Assembly (NCBI GenBank): GCA_031772625.1
Contig: CM062808.1
Coordinates: forward strand, 143,260,605 to 143,324,604
Length of the DNA: 64,000 nt
Direction: 5' to 3'
DNA from: Pinus tabuliformis
Taxonomy: Eukaryota; Streptophyta; Pinopsida; Pinales; Pinaceae
A model generated the notes under the pieces. It was not told the DNA's origin and did no database searches. It saw only the letters and a program-made list of their open reading frames with translations. This document shows, in pieces, positions 32,701-43,592 of the stretch. The position numbers were made by a program, and so were the translations under genes. The stretch's first letter is position 1, and the number at the start of each line of letters is the position of its first letter.

Positions 32701-33806
32701 AATCCCTTTATGGTCTCAAGCAAGCTCCTCGGGCTTGGTATGCCAAAATGGATAGCTTTCTTCTAGAATCTGGCTTTTCTAGGTGTCATTCTGACAATAC
32801 TGTCTACACCAAGAAAGTGGGCAACTCTCTTATCATCCTTGTTCTTTATGTTGATGATCTTATCCTTACTGGTAGTGATCCCAACCTTATAAACCATGTG
32901 AAGTCTATCCTTAAAAGGAAATTTGAAATGACAGACTTAGGACACTTACACTACTTTCTCGGTCTTCAAGTCTTGCAATCCAAGGAGGGTATTTCCCTTT
33001 CCCAGTCCAAGTATGCTTGTGATATTCTTCGTCATTTTCACATGGAAGACTGTAAGCCAGCCCCTTCTCCCTTTCAGTCTGGAGTCAAACTTTCAGTCTC
33101 TTGTACTTCTCCTGAAGTTGATGCTACCTTATACCGTCAACTTGTAGGAAAACTCTTGTATTTAACCCATACTCGTCCTGATCTTTCCTTTGCTGTTGGC
33201 CTTGTTGCTCGTTTTATGCAAAACCCCCGTGAAAGTCATTGGAAAGCAGCTAAAAGAATACTTCGTTATGTTCGAGGTACAGTTCAGTTTGGGATTCATT
33301 ACAGTGCCGAAGCAGCTCCTCTATTGGTTGGTTTCACTGATTCTGATTGGGCTGGTGACCCTGATGATCGGAAGTCTACTGCCGGTTATGTCTTCACTCT
33401 TGGTTCAGGACCTATTACATGGGCTTGTAAGAAACAGGCTGCCATTTCTCTTTCCTCAGCAGAAGCAGAGTATCGTGGTGCCGTGGAAGCTAGTAAGGAA
33501 GCCTTGTGGCTTCGTCAGATCCTATCAGAGTTTGGCTTTGAGCAGCAGCATCCAACCACACTTTGGTGTGATAATCAAAGTGCCATTCAGCTATGCAAAG
33601 ATCCAGTCCAGCATCAGCGCAGCAAACACATTGAACTACACATGCACTTCATCAGAAAGCTCATTCATGACCATGTTCTTGAAGTGCAATATTGTCCAAC
33701 AGATGATCAGGTTGCAGACATCTTCACAAAGGCTCTCACAGAGGCGAAGTTCACTAAACTTCGATATATGCTTAGAGTTCAGGAAGTTGTCACTAAGGGG
33801 GGATAG
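29763..33806 (+). CDS. gag-pol: Copia gag-pol polyprotein, intact
   Basis: One frame of 1,347 codons encodes all functions for cytoplasmic particle formation, reverse transcription and integration. Gag occupies about 1-250, with a zinc knuckle at 260-273 (CNFCNRDGHLESKC). Protease Asp-Ser-Gly is at 332-334. The pre-integrase zinc region is LWHERFGHLNYRSL...CSGC (about 460-500). The integrase triad is Asp529, Asp592 and Glu628, a DD35E spacing. RT shows DYTETFAPV, QMDVKSAFLHGDL and YVDD at 1029-1032. RNase H shows DSDWAGD, SSAEAEYRG and LWCDNQSA, ending ADIFTKAL. No residue expected to be catalytic is missing and no stop interrupts it. Pol order (integrase before RT) is diagnostic of Copia. 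Confidence 0.97.
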   Translation: MESPCQVILDSTNYFQWVAYMEDLLRSKGLFRIATDQEKKPKDEDKAAKWENKQDQACGLIGMSISPDLRFHIAELETPHEALGKLAKVFGIKNEIRAHQLENELLTLDPNNFSCIEDFLSKFKTLRYLLEGVKVKKEDGNLIYSILTKLGPAYSVFVSTFHSTREAFICQGQDYKAPSFDSFCDSLIREQEKLLHLGLLNLGNSSTKALAAQQQSNSKNPKKSYPQKNGPKPSQPQNERSFQQNDKTNKNKWKKTDRHCNFCNRDGHLESKCFKKMEALEAAMKKHNIHVEPTSTSTSGMALSACRCQSSQSGYALNVSSSSSHSHEWLIDSGASYHMAKNQAMFSSLNDCNTKNIYVGDDRSLNVVGTGTVHLDNGQFNDVLCVPTLSCNLLSVYQITHSGEGKIVEFSPHDVVIKDLKDPKQILATGLADDSTRLYKFHNFGSSHLPSVFVAHNDEVSKLWHERFGHLNYRSLQHLCKENMVTGLPMVSCRDGVCSGCVLGKHHRDSFDKRASWHASAPLQLVHSDLCGPLPVASFSGCKYFLTFIDDFSRRTWVYFLKLKSEVFNTFLAFKAFVEKQSGHQILKLRTDNGGEYVKNTFINFCTENGIQMQHTVPYTPQQNGVAERKNRTLKEMANCMLQSKGLSLSFWAEAINCANYIINRTPTKVLENITPEEAWSSIKPDVSHFRVFGSEAWAHIPDEKHKALEPKSEKCTFVGYSEDVKGYRLIPFKSKNVIIRRDVKFDENKSACEPSPADVPPLPISSTFENISSSDDESEDDNPPPPSQDPQLPRWVRATRDAAGDLAGDPTDQRRTRSQFERASSLLAQAPVNHDPDTFAEASGHPHWEAAMNEEYHSLMTNDTWDLVPLPKGRKLVRCKWVYRTKYGPDGKVDKHKARLVAKGFSQVEGIDYTETFAPVAKMNSIRLVLSLAASLKWEVHQMDVKSAFLHGDLQEEIYMEQPIGFIQTDSSLVCRLKKSLYGLKQAPRAWYAKMDSFLLESGFSRCHSDNTVYTKKVGNSLIILVLYVDDLILTGSDPNLINHVKSILKRKFEMTDLGHLHYFLGLQVLQSKEGISLSQSKYACDILRHFHMEDCKPAPSPFQSGVKLSVSCTSPEVDATLYRQLVGKLLYLTHTRPDLSFAVGLVARFMQNPRESHWKAAKRILRYVRGTVQFGIHYSAEAAPLLVGFTDSDWAGDPDDRKSTAGYVFTLGSGPITWACKKQAAISLSSAEAEYRGAVEASKEALWLRQILSEFGFEQQHPTTLWCDNQSAIQLCKDPVQHQRSKHIELHMHFIRKLIHDHVLEVQYCPTDDQVADIFTKALTEAKFTKLRYMLRVQEVVTKGG

Positions 33807-33878
33807 GCTCTAGTGCCTCCTTCCTTCTCCTATTGTGTCATATTTGTAAATCCTTCAATCCTATCCCAAGTTTTTCTT

Positions 33879-33887
33879 AAGGGGGGA
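33879..33887 (+). other. Polypurine tract of the Copia element
   Basis: AAGGGGGGA lies directly before the 3' LTR start TGTTAGG. A second G run follows the gag-pol stop at about 33,798-33,803. Confidence 0.88.
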
Positions 33888-34336
33888 TGTTAGGATATTC
33901 CGACACATAGGATATAGTTAAGTTCAACTTGGTCTAGTATAGAGTTAGGTAAAGTGTCTTTCTTTACCGTTGTACATTTTGTAACTTACAATCCGACGGT
34001 CACGATATGTAGTGATCCGACGGTTCACTCTCACCTCGGTATTACCGACACTTGATCCGTGGCTTGACACCCGATTGGTCCATGAGTTCTATTTAAAGCG
34101 CATGGAGGGTCATTGTTCGGGTAATCCGTGCATGAGAGAAGCTTATGTAAATTTTCATTCTTTGATTAATAAATTGCCTGTAGTACCCACGTTGGGACAG
34201 GCCGTGGACTGTTTCCCTCCTTGCACTCTGAGGGTTTTAACCACGTCAAAAATACTGGTGTATTGATTTGAGATCTGGTTGTGAGCGGTGTCCTTTTGGT
34301 GTTCTTTCTAAGGAACTTACCCTGTAAATTCCTACA
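33888..34336 (+). repeat. 3' LTR of the Copia element
   Basis: 449 bases, nearly identical to the 5' LTR (three substitutions, one 12-base difference). It is followed by the GCTTA target duplication. Confidence 0.96.
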
Positions 34337-34341
34337 GCTTA

Positions 34342-37277
34342 CTACTTTTTGTTTTCATTTTGTTTTCTTTGCTTACTATTTTTGTTTTCATTTTGTTTGG
34401 TTTGCTTGATACCTTACTATTTTTGTTTTCCATAAATAAGTGCTTCCATCTACTAAGTTATGGCTTTTGAATGAGTATGTCGCTGAGATATGAAGAGCCT
34501 TGTGACACTACAACACTTGGCCAGTCTTGTGTTCATCTTCTCTGTGCTTGGTTATAACCTTTGGCCAATGAAGTCTTGATGAAAAATATGAGCCATCTAC
34601 AAGGGGAGATTTGGTCCAACCATGAACCTATGTCCACACTGGGAAGCCCCATGCATGTACTCGGCCTTCTACTCTGTGTGTTCAAGCTCGTCCAACTAAT
34701 AGAAACGAATAAGGGGAAAATCTAAACGAGCAAACCTATGTCAGAGGTCTTACATGCTTCTATGAAGGAACAACCTCTTCTACTCTCAATAAGTTGAGAT
34801 CCCTCTTCTGCCCCAAAAATAAATAAGTGCCTATGCACAGTCCTCTTAAAAAATACAAAGGCCAAAGAAGAGAAAGGCTTCCTATGCAGAGAGGTGAAGC
34901 ATGAAACTCCACCAAGGTATTGAACAAGCTCGCTAGCAGTGGAGAAATGCGTGTGTTCCTGGTGACTCTGTCGGGGTATTGTCCAGGCCTGCTGGCAGTG
35001 GAGCAACACGAGAGATGAAAACTTATACTCTGAAAATATTCAACTCGCGAGCCAAACTACCCTTCACATTTTCAAAACACTGTGATCAAGTTGAACTTTT
35101 GTTGTGTTTGACTAAGTTGGAAAAAGGCAAAGCATGTTTGTCCATGGGGTAAGTGGGGAAGCCGAAGTAACCCACACAATGATTCAATACTCCCCGAAAG
35201 ACCAAGGCCTTGTGTTGTCAATGAACCAAAACAGAGAAGCGGGTGTTCTACCACTATGTCGCCAAGTGTTGTAGCGGCTGCAACACCATCCAAAATTTTG
35301 GCCCGCATCCAATTTTGAAGCCTCCTTTGACAGTTTTACTTGATGTTTGCACACACTTGGGTTCACCCCGTGAGCTCGTGTGAGTCTTTGCACCCACATT
35401 TCTTAACCGTTCAACGGGCAGCTTTTGTATGTTGGTAGCAATGTCTCGCTTGTGACCATGTTCTGGTCATACACAAGGTCTCTGCTTCGTGTGTACATGT
35501 TTTGCTTGCTATGTAAACATTTGTCACGCACACACGGAGTTGTATACACTGTCGCGCAAGCGTCATCACGGTCGTCCAACTATCAATCACAAGCATCATG
35601 CTTGTCGACTTGCACCATCGGTCAGTCATGTTGAGCATGTGTGTCTGGATGGTTTGAGTCATCTCGTCATTAAGTCATGTAAGTGTGTGTCTGCAAGTTC
35701 GCATATGCACCTTTTCACTCACTCACAAACTTAGTCATTTTGCTAAAGTTCTAACAACCAGATCACCCTCTAACAACGGGACCTTCACCCTGCCATCGAC
35801 TAGATCAACTATCACCCAGACCAGTGCAGAAGCACACAACTAGTCATTTCAAATTGTGTTTCCCACAAGCTGATCAATCAACCCTCCTACTGGTCAACCG
35901 AAGAGTTTGACCCGACAGTCACCCCAGGACTAACTCCCCTCAAAAATTGCGCAGAGGCTACAGACCATGCCCGCTCCACTGACTGAGAAAATTTTGTAGA
36001 CAAGTCGGACAACACCCAGTGCCCATCCCTGTCTCCCTCATAAAATTGTGCAGTTTTTCCAGCTAGCCCACTAGTGAGCCAGCTAGCTGCTCACCTGGAA
36101 AACTACACAGATTTCATGAGAAATCCCTCTACTACCCAGCAGTCCGCTCAGCTCAGAAACTGTGGAAAGGTGATCAGCAGGCCATTCTCCCAGCATCAGC
36201 ACAATTTTTCCCACCAGCAGCCTGCTGCCAGTTCCCTCTAGGAATTTCCCGGTTTTTGCTGCCAAGCTCCCGACAACCTGCTACCAGTTCCCTCCAGGAA
36301 TTGCGTAGTTTTTGCTGCAAAGCTTCCGCTGCCCGCATCTTCCAGAAATTGCGCAGATTTTGTTTGCCCAGCCTTCCCGCAACCCGGACTGCTCCTCCCA
36401 AAAATTGCGCAGATTTGTCCTCCAGCCGAGCCAGACCCCGTAGATAGTCACTGTTGATCCAGATTGCCCGTCACCATATCCTAGTGAATTCTGCGCAGTT
36501 TTCACCAGTAGTGCCCGGAGTCTCCATCCTAGCTCGAAGCTTGCCTTTCGAATTTTCGTAACCTTGTCTTCTCTTCCAGTTACCTGCATCTGAAACGATC
36601 ATGCATCATGGTAGGCTACTGGTCTATGGATTTTATGTCATTTCGTCATGAGTGACTACAGATACATGTACACAAACAAACATGGTGCGACGACGGATGG
36701 GATGAACAAGGGGAGTACATGCAAGAGGACCTGTTCGCGAACGAACGAACAAGCAATGCATGCAAAGAGATGTCCTCGCGAACGGATGATCATGCAAACA
36801 TGTGTTCATAGATGGATGGAAAAACATGTGAAGATGTCTTCGCAGATAGACGGGCGAATGGACGAACATGCACTTTTCATTAACAGACGAACCTATCAAG
36901 CATGCCAACATACAAGCAAGGAGTAATGTGGAAATGCAACATCAAGTGAACCCAACGACCATCGAAGACTCTGCGCACCTTGCCATGAAAAGGTGAAGCT
37001 GCAACACACCATGTGGACATCCATCACCCAGAAACACTGCAGCTCGACATGCACACCAGCAGCACCACGAATGTACCATCACTGTCATGTCGAGTCTTGT
37101 CATGAGTCATGTCGTCCACATATCTACTATGGGCCATAATGTCAATCAATGTAATGTAATGTGGAAGTCCAAGAGACCCACTTATCATATGAAGAGTCAT
37201 GTAAAGTTGAAAGGTCATGGAATTCAAACAGTCATGAGGGAAGTTGAACAGCCACAAGGGTAAATTTCACTCTTTGC
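34342..37277 (+). other. 3' non-coding region and LTR left part of element B
   Basis: It continues element B after the Copia insertion. There is no convincing gene. The 3' LTR must start somewhere in this stretch, but I could not find a clear polypurine tract plus TG start. It holds the repeat block at 35,940-36,510 and, near 36,690-36,890, loosely repeated GAACGAACAAGCATGC-like sequence. Confidence 0.5.
35940..36510 (+). repeat. Degenerate minisatellite, about 55-base spacing
   Basis: The core AAATTGCGCAGATTTTG and close variants recur near 35,945, 36,043, 36,236, 36,292, 36,345, 36,400 and 36,487. The four central ones are spaced 53-56 bases. CCAGC or GCTGCC blocks fill the space between cores. 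Confidence 0.6.
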
Positions 37278-37285
37278 TATAAATA
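37278..37285 (+). promoter_or_regulatory. TATA box in the LTR of element B
   Basis: TATAAATA about 48 bases upstream of the part shared with the 5' LTR; a likely LTR promoter. Confidence 0.55.
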
Positions 37286-37325
37286 ATCCCTCACTTGTAC
37301 ATGAAAAGTACTTTTCACCTTGGCT

Positions 37326-38109
37326 CCTCCCACATAGCCTTTAGAGTCTGTAATATTTTCTTTGAGGAGTAAGTAGTGGCTCCAACACCCCACCCTCGGG
37401 GTTAGTTATGTATGGTGTATCAATGTGTCTTGGAACTTTCACTTAATTCAAAAGCCTGCTAATAGGCCAACACATTTTCACACATATATTGTAATTGTTT
37501 ATAAGATTCGTCTTGAACACTTGTAATGTATGTTGCTTTAACCTGAGTTTAACACTTGGATTCATTCAACTATTATAATGCATATATATTAATGAAAACA
37601 TGTTGTATATGCATTTAAATATGTCCTACCCATGTTGGTCACCTCCCAGACAGGAGACAGAACCTTTCACGTAAAATTGTTATAACGACCGTTGCACTCG
37701 CACAGATCTCTTGTTGAGTGTTGTACATGCTATATTCCCTTGTGTGTTATGACTTCCGCATCCATGTGGATTCCTCCTCTAGAAGTTGTGCACATCATGT
37801 TGTGTTGTGTGTTCCTAACAGAGTTGGGTTTCCTCCCATCCAACTTGGGACTCAATCCCACCCTTCCTCTCTCCTGTGAAAGAACCTTGAAACAAGTAAC
37901 ATTATTAATCACCAGGCACGCGAACCTCACTACTCGAAGACAAAGAAGACCACTCTCCTACTCTAAAAAGTAAGAGCTAAGGAAAACATTTAAGATAATG
38001 GAAACAAGGCCATCATACCGGATGGGACTCCCACACCAAACGGTGTGAGGTCTAGTTGGGACTTCATATCGAGGTGATCCCCTGAATGTTGGCAGGTCCA
38101 GCACCATCA
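37326..38109 (+). repeat. Right part of the 3' LTR of element B
   Basis: It aligns end to end with 14,479-15,260 and ends CACCATCA. It preserves the uninterrupted form of the site into which element A inserted in the other LTR (GGCT|CCTCC|CACATAG). Confidence 0.88.
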
Positions 38110-39779
38110 ACACTACCTTACAACACCAAGAGTATATCTAGAAACTTTCAAGCCAAATATACTAGATCTTTTGATTTAGAAAGAGTTGAGACTCTCGGAA
38201 ATAGGGAGTGTACTCCTTGAGCCAAGATCATAGTAGGCGACATACTCAATGGGATTTTAACCACGATATTGTTGCTTTCACCCAGCAAAACTTACCAGTA
38301 AACCACATTTTGTTCGTAGTCATTGATCGAGGAAATTATGGGAACTTAGGTTCATCGGGCATAAACGGAAATACATAGTGCTAACCTTGATGTGCTCATT
38401 ATACTTTCAATCTAATTTTTGATGAAAATCTCATATTTTCATCTTCAAGAGCAATGTTGCTTGAAAGATCATGTTTATAGAAGTGGTATGAAATAAACAT
38501 GTCACTCCTTAACACCCTTTAATGATGCACAAGACATCATAGGTTTAAAAAATGATAACTTGGTAGGAAAATGTGGATTCAATAGAGCTTCATATGAGTT
38601 GTATATAAATAGTAAAATAGAGTTCGGAAGTGATGCTAAGAATTAGATGGAGTCACTCAGATGTCAAGAGTCCTTTTTATGTTGCTGATAGGAAGAACCA
38701 ACCATGAATTTATTTATTACTACCGTTAGTAATAAGTGATACCCTACTCCTTGGCATTGTACCCTCGCAAGGAAAAACCTAAGAAACTATATAGGAAAAG
38801 TATATTTTGTTTTTACCTTGTGATAATTAGTTTGAGGTCTCAACCATAACTCCACAATTGTTAGGTTCCCACGTTCTATTCATGACTTGGGAAACTTGCA
38901 CAATCATGAATATAACAATGATTAATCTTAATTGCCTAAGGAACATAGTAGTGTCATATTAAGTTCATATGCATTAAATACATCATTATGGGGATAGCAT
39001 TGGATGTTGCAAGAATATATAACTCTATTTGTGAAATCGTCACTTACACACTTGTATTTTATGGGAAAATAAGTTAAAAGAATGGCATAGGAGATAATAT
39101 ATTATTTTAGGGAAATAGGTATCCTACATGCAAATTCCCATGTGCTATTTTTTGTCAATAGGATCAATATATAAATATATCATTGATAAATATCCATCAA
39201 GAAACAATATAACTTAGGAATAAATCATTGCTTTAACTAAGTACATGTTGATGCATGCATAAAATTTGAGATCATTTGGTCCAAAATAGATATACATCGT
39301 CTCTATATGAATTATTTATGCTATGAAATAGATAACATAGAATGTAGGACAAAGAAGGAATAGTTTAGGTTAAATCCTAAAAGCTACAATGATGAACTAG
39401 ATTTAAGAATCCTCTAGTTTAAGGTCAAAGAAGTGGAATTTCAAGTCTCTAAGATAAATTTCTTTTATCTCCTCACTACAATCTGTGATATGATAACTTT
39501 CTAATGGTCATCCAAGTGGATATATGTGGCCCCCCATGATCCTACACCTTGGTAAATTTACAACAATTTTATAGTTCCCTAAACTTTTTAACTTTTTTTG
39601 GCACTTCCTATGCATTTTTGAAAATTAATACAGCATAAAAATCTCAATAAATTTTTTTTCTGGATTTCTAAACACATATAACTTAAAACAATGTTTGTAA
39701 CAAGCCAAGAAACACCCCAAAAAAAGATAAATTGTGTTAGAAGTTGTAATATCAAGTAGGATCCTTAATAGACAAGGAG
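38110..39779. other. AT-rich intergenic DNA, no gene seen
   Basis: About 1.7 kb between element B and the Helitron gene. I see no coding frame, repeat or terminal structure that I can support. The missing N-terminal part of the Helitron protein might have decayed here. Confidence 0.5.
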
Positions 39780-42700
39780 TTGCGTCACCAACTATCTGAT
39801 TTACCAAATAATAAGTTGGTTGAGCATCTTATGCAGTTTGGTTCTTCTCTGAGAGGTACAAGGGCATACTGGACTAAGTGTCGATCTGAATTGACGGACA
39901 TGATTACTCAGTTAGGATGTCCATCTTTATTTTTTACTTTGAGTGCAGCTGACACAAAGTGGCCAGAGTTGCATAACCTCATGCCCATACATTCACATTC
40001 TCGTTCTTCAAATGAGCATCGTATGAAAATTGAGAATGTTATCCAGTACCCTCATATTGTTGCGGCATTTATGCACCACAGATTCAATATTTTTTGAGAG
40101 GAAGTTATCCAAAAATACCTTAAAGCTAAAGACTTTTGGTACAGGTTTGTGTTGAATTTTTTTCTATACTTTTTCAACTTTTATTGTGATTCTATTTATA
40201 TTGTTTGTAGTAACTATATGTTCATTTATTTCAGATATGAGTGGAAACACAGAGGTTCAATGCATATCCATGGTTTCCTATGGTTAGAAGGTGCTCTTGA
40301 CATGGAAATACTTGATTGGTCAAATAGTTCGGATGTACAACTTGCAAAGATGATCTTTGACAAATATGTAACTACATGGAATCCACGTGACGTACATCGT
40401 CGCAACATAATGGTTCCACGAAGCCTTAATGATGACCCTTACCTGTTGAATAATGGTCAGATTTTCTCTTCTAATCCTCATAATGATTACGAAGAATTGT
40501 TAAATCGTGTCCAAAGGCACACAAAGTGTACTATGGATTCTTATTTGCGCAAAAAGGGCGCTATTCTATCATGTCGGTACAATGCTCCATGGGATCGTTG
40601 TGGTGAATCAATATTTTTCATAGATGATCAAGGAAGAAAAAAATATGAGCCAGCAAGAAATGATGACAGGCTTAATGTACATAACATTGACCTTCTAACA
40701 ATGTGGCGTGCAAATGTTGAATTCCAACCAGTGCTTTCTCACTATGTTGTGTTGAAATACATTGCTAACTATGCATTGAAAGCAGAAAAAAGGTCTGAAA
40801 GTTATCATCATATGTTAACTAGAATTTCAAATTCTATTGGCTCTCAGGATCATGCTTTATGTGCATATAGAAAGTTTCTTGCAAAAACGATTGTTGACCG
40901 TGACATTGGAGCACAAGAAACATGCCATATGTTGCTTAAACTGCCTCTTGTTGTTTGTAGTTGGAAATTTGTTTCCTTAAATGTTGGAAGAAAAGTTTTT
41001 AGGAAAATATCAAGGGATGGCTTGCAATTTTCATCTGAGAATACTTTCGTTCAACATTATCAGAAGAGACCTTTTTTTCTTGAATATCTATCTTTGATAG
41101 AAACAACAAGATCTTGGACATTTGATAGCAAGCGTAAACAAGATCCATAGAAGCCTAGAGATGTTCATGTTGTTGTTCGGGTTTGGACATTATTTTATTC
41201 TATTCTCGGTGAGGCTTCAGAGGAATTTGAAACCTTTTGCTAGTCAGAATTTCTATTGTACAAGCCATTTCGTGACATTTCTGCAGAAATTGGCCTTTCA
41301 GCTAAAGTTATTATTGAAAGTTGGAGGAATTTTCGATATCGAGCATGGCATGTTGATCGACACCCATCAAATATAGACAATATTGAAGATGAAGAACATG
41401 GTGATTTTTCTAACCACGAAATGAATGTTGAAGATCATTTTCAAGAATGGTAGATTTTCTCTTGTTTGGTTCCACCAAACGATGTGAATTTTTCTGATCT
41501 TCACACCCTTGGTCAAAGGGACTTTTATATATCCTTTGACTGGGAAAGTACAACTATTTCTGATGATGTTGCAAAGGAAGCTACTAATTTTATAAGGAAT
41601 GCAAAATCAGTGGATGATATTGTTGACATTTCAAATAGAACATTTGCATCTCCAGATTCTTTGTCGGAAAAACAATGACTTGCTTTTGAGATTGGGTTAA
41701 GGCACTTTGTTGAATATGAAATTCGTGAAGCTTTTTTTATGATTATTCAAGGCACTGCGGGCACTGGGAAGTCTTTCCTTATCCATTGTATTTTTCAAGC
41801 TCTTTCTAATTTCTCAAGTGATGGAAGAAGCCCTTTGCTTCTTCTTGCGTGAACAGGAATAGACGCTTTTAATATACATGCAAAAACAACAATACACTCG
41901 GCTCTAAAAATCCCAATTAAAGATATGCAGCCACTACAGGGGAAATCACTTGTAGTATTCCAAGAAGAAATGCGACATGTTAGATATATATTGATTGATG
42001 AAATGAGCTTTCTAGGATCAAGGTTGTTTATGCAAATAGATGCTCGGTTACAAGAAGAATTTCTAGAGAAAAAGAATTGTCCTTTTGGTGGGAGATCCAT
42101 CATCCTTGTGGGTAGCCTTGGCCAACTGCCTCCTCTCAGAGATAAGCCTTTGTATGCAGGTAATACAGCAAAGAAAGTCTTGTGGAACAAATTCAACATT
42201 GTTGTCACTCTTGACACAATCTTTCGCCAACAAGGGAATAATGAAAAACAATATTGTTTTCGCAGAGTCCTTAATAACATAAGAAACATAGAACCTGTTC
42301 TTGAAGATTGGGACTTTCTTATGTCTTGGGTTGATATGAGGTTGCATCCTACAGAAAGAGATTTATTTAATGCAACAGTTCACATGTTTCCAACAAATAA
42401 TTTGGTGTCCTTGCATAATAGGCATATGTTAAAATCATTAAATTCTCCAATTGCACGATGTGTTTTTGAATATTCAAGGCATTCATAAATCGGTGGTGTT
42501 GATGATGATCAATTGGACTGTGAAGTTTTTTTGTTTCGTGGTCAGCGTGTTATGTTGACATGTAATTTATGGGTTGAAGCTGGCTTGGTGAATGGTGCAC
42601 TTGGTTTTGTTAAGGATATATTCTATCCGCCTACCTCTAAGCCACCTTGACTTCCAATGTTCACAATTGTTGTTTTTGATAAGTATGTTGGTGTTCCATT

Positions 42701-43013
42701 TGATGCAATCAATCCAAACATTGTCCCTATCACCCCAGTGATAAGAGGAAATCGAAAAAAAATTCCTTTGAAGATGGCATGGGCTCTTACAATCCACAAG
42801 TTACAGGGATTGACTTTAGAATGAGCGTCAGTTGATATTAGGAATAAAGAGTAGCAAGGCCTTACCTTCACAGCCATATCAAGAGTGAAATCAATAGATG
42901 GTTTACACATTGCACCGCCTTTTTCTTTCCAATGTTATGCCAATATGAAAGATAACGCATATGTTACAATTAGGAAGAAGAAAGAGGAGCGATTGAAGTC
43001 CATATCACTATGA
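39780..43013 (+). pseudogene. Helitron Rep-helicase (RepHel), decayed
   Basis: The protein of rolling-circle DNA transposons is visible in one frame through the whole stretch, with about ten in-frame stops and no frameshift. Rep part: GSSLRGTRAYWTKCRSEL (about 39,840), the HUH motif HIHGF at 40,263-40,277 and the two catalytic tyrosines in YIANYALK (40,758 and 40,770). The Pif1-like helicase part has Walker A GTAGTGKS at 41,751, Walker B LIDEMSF (about 41,990), GSLGQLPPL (about 42,110, with Ser where Asp is usual), a TIHKLQGLTLE block (about 42,790) and AISRVKSIDGL (about 42,880). The N-terminal third is missing. Stops lie at 40,095, 41,148, 41,451, 41,676, 41,850, 42,486 and others. I did not find the TC and CTRR Helitron ends. 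Confidence 0.88.
40145..40234 (+). other. Intron in the Helitron Rep domain
   Basis: It runs from GTTTGTG to TTTCAG, 90 bases and T-rich. Removing it joins DFWY to RYEWKHRG across a split Arg codon, giving the continuous motif expected upstream of HIHGF. Confidence 0.75.
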
Positions 43014-43592
43014 AATGCAACTAATAACATTGTGGCCTTCTTTATAGCTTTGAACTTCAATTTTGCAGTGGATTATTTGATGTAGACAAAACAAAAAAAA
43101 TATGTTAAGACTCAATGTTCTTTTTGTGGTTGCAATGTTGGTTAAATTGTGATTATTTTAAACACTAATGTTGTTTTTATGTACAAAATTGTATATCTCT
43201 GGTCTTAAACTATCCTATTATGATGTTCTTCTTTAAATCCAATGTGTGCAATTTAGATGTGTTTTTTTAATTTATGTTGCTTTGCTCCAATGGGAGTATT
43301 ACTATTTTATATCTTTCTCTTGCATTTCTGATTGTTGTGGTCTTCTGTGTGGATCCCTTCGCTTTGTTCACCAGGATGCATAAATGAAAATATTGTTTAC
43401 ATTTATAATATTATTGTTGGGATTTCATGTTCTAGGTGTTTATATCAATATTCTTGAGATTTATAGTATTGATACATTCATGTATTGATATGAATGTATT
43501 TGTGGCCTAAATTCTATTTATTGTTTACAATGTAGTGATATAAATGTGTTATTATTAATGTAGTCATGATTTATCATGTTTTAGTGTTCTAT
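43014..43592. other. AT-rich DNA after the Helitron gene, no gene seen
   Basis: About 580 bases with several TGTTG words but no ORF. A Helitron 3' end (hairpin plus CTRR) is expected here or beyond; I could not identify one. Confidence 0.45.

Larger units (their letters stand above)
28363..34336 (+). mobile_element. Element D: complete, young Ty1/Copia retrotransposon
   Basis: LTRs at 28,363-28,823 (461 bases) and 33,888-34,336 (449) differ by three substitutions and one 12-base indel. The target duplication GCTTA is perfect (28,358-28,362 and 34,337-34,341). Primer site, single uninterrupted gag-pol frame and polypurine tract are all present. It sits in the 3' non-coding part of element B. 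It appears structurally autonomous. Confidence 0.96.
14479..38109 (+). mobile_element. Element B: old, heavily nested Ty3/Gypsy (Tat-type) retrotransposon
   Basis: The body is cut into pieces by element C1, a solo-LTR-like unit and a Copia element, and its left LTR is split by element A. Joined in order, it gives LTR part, primer site, gag, protease, archaeal-type RNase H, RT, RNase H, integrase, 3' non-coding DNA and LTR. The LTR parts 14,479-15,260 and 37,326-38,109 align over their whole length with about 10% difference in the part I compared base by base. All coding parts carry stops or frameshifts. The 5' LTR start is outside the window. Confidence 0.88.

Noticed and set aside
36640-36926. 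Overlapping frames on both strands near 36.6-36.9 kb as a gene
   Set aside because: They arise from repeated GAACGAAC/ATGCA words in the non-coding part of element B.
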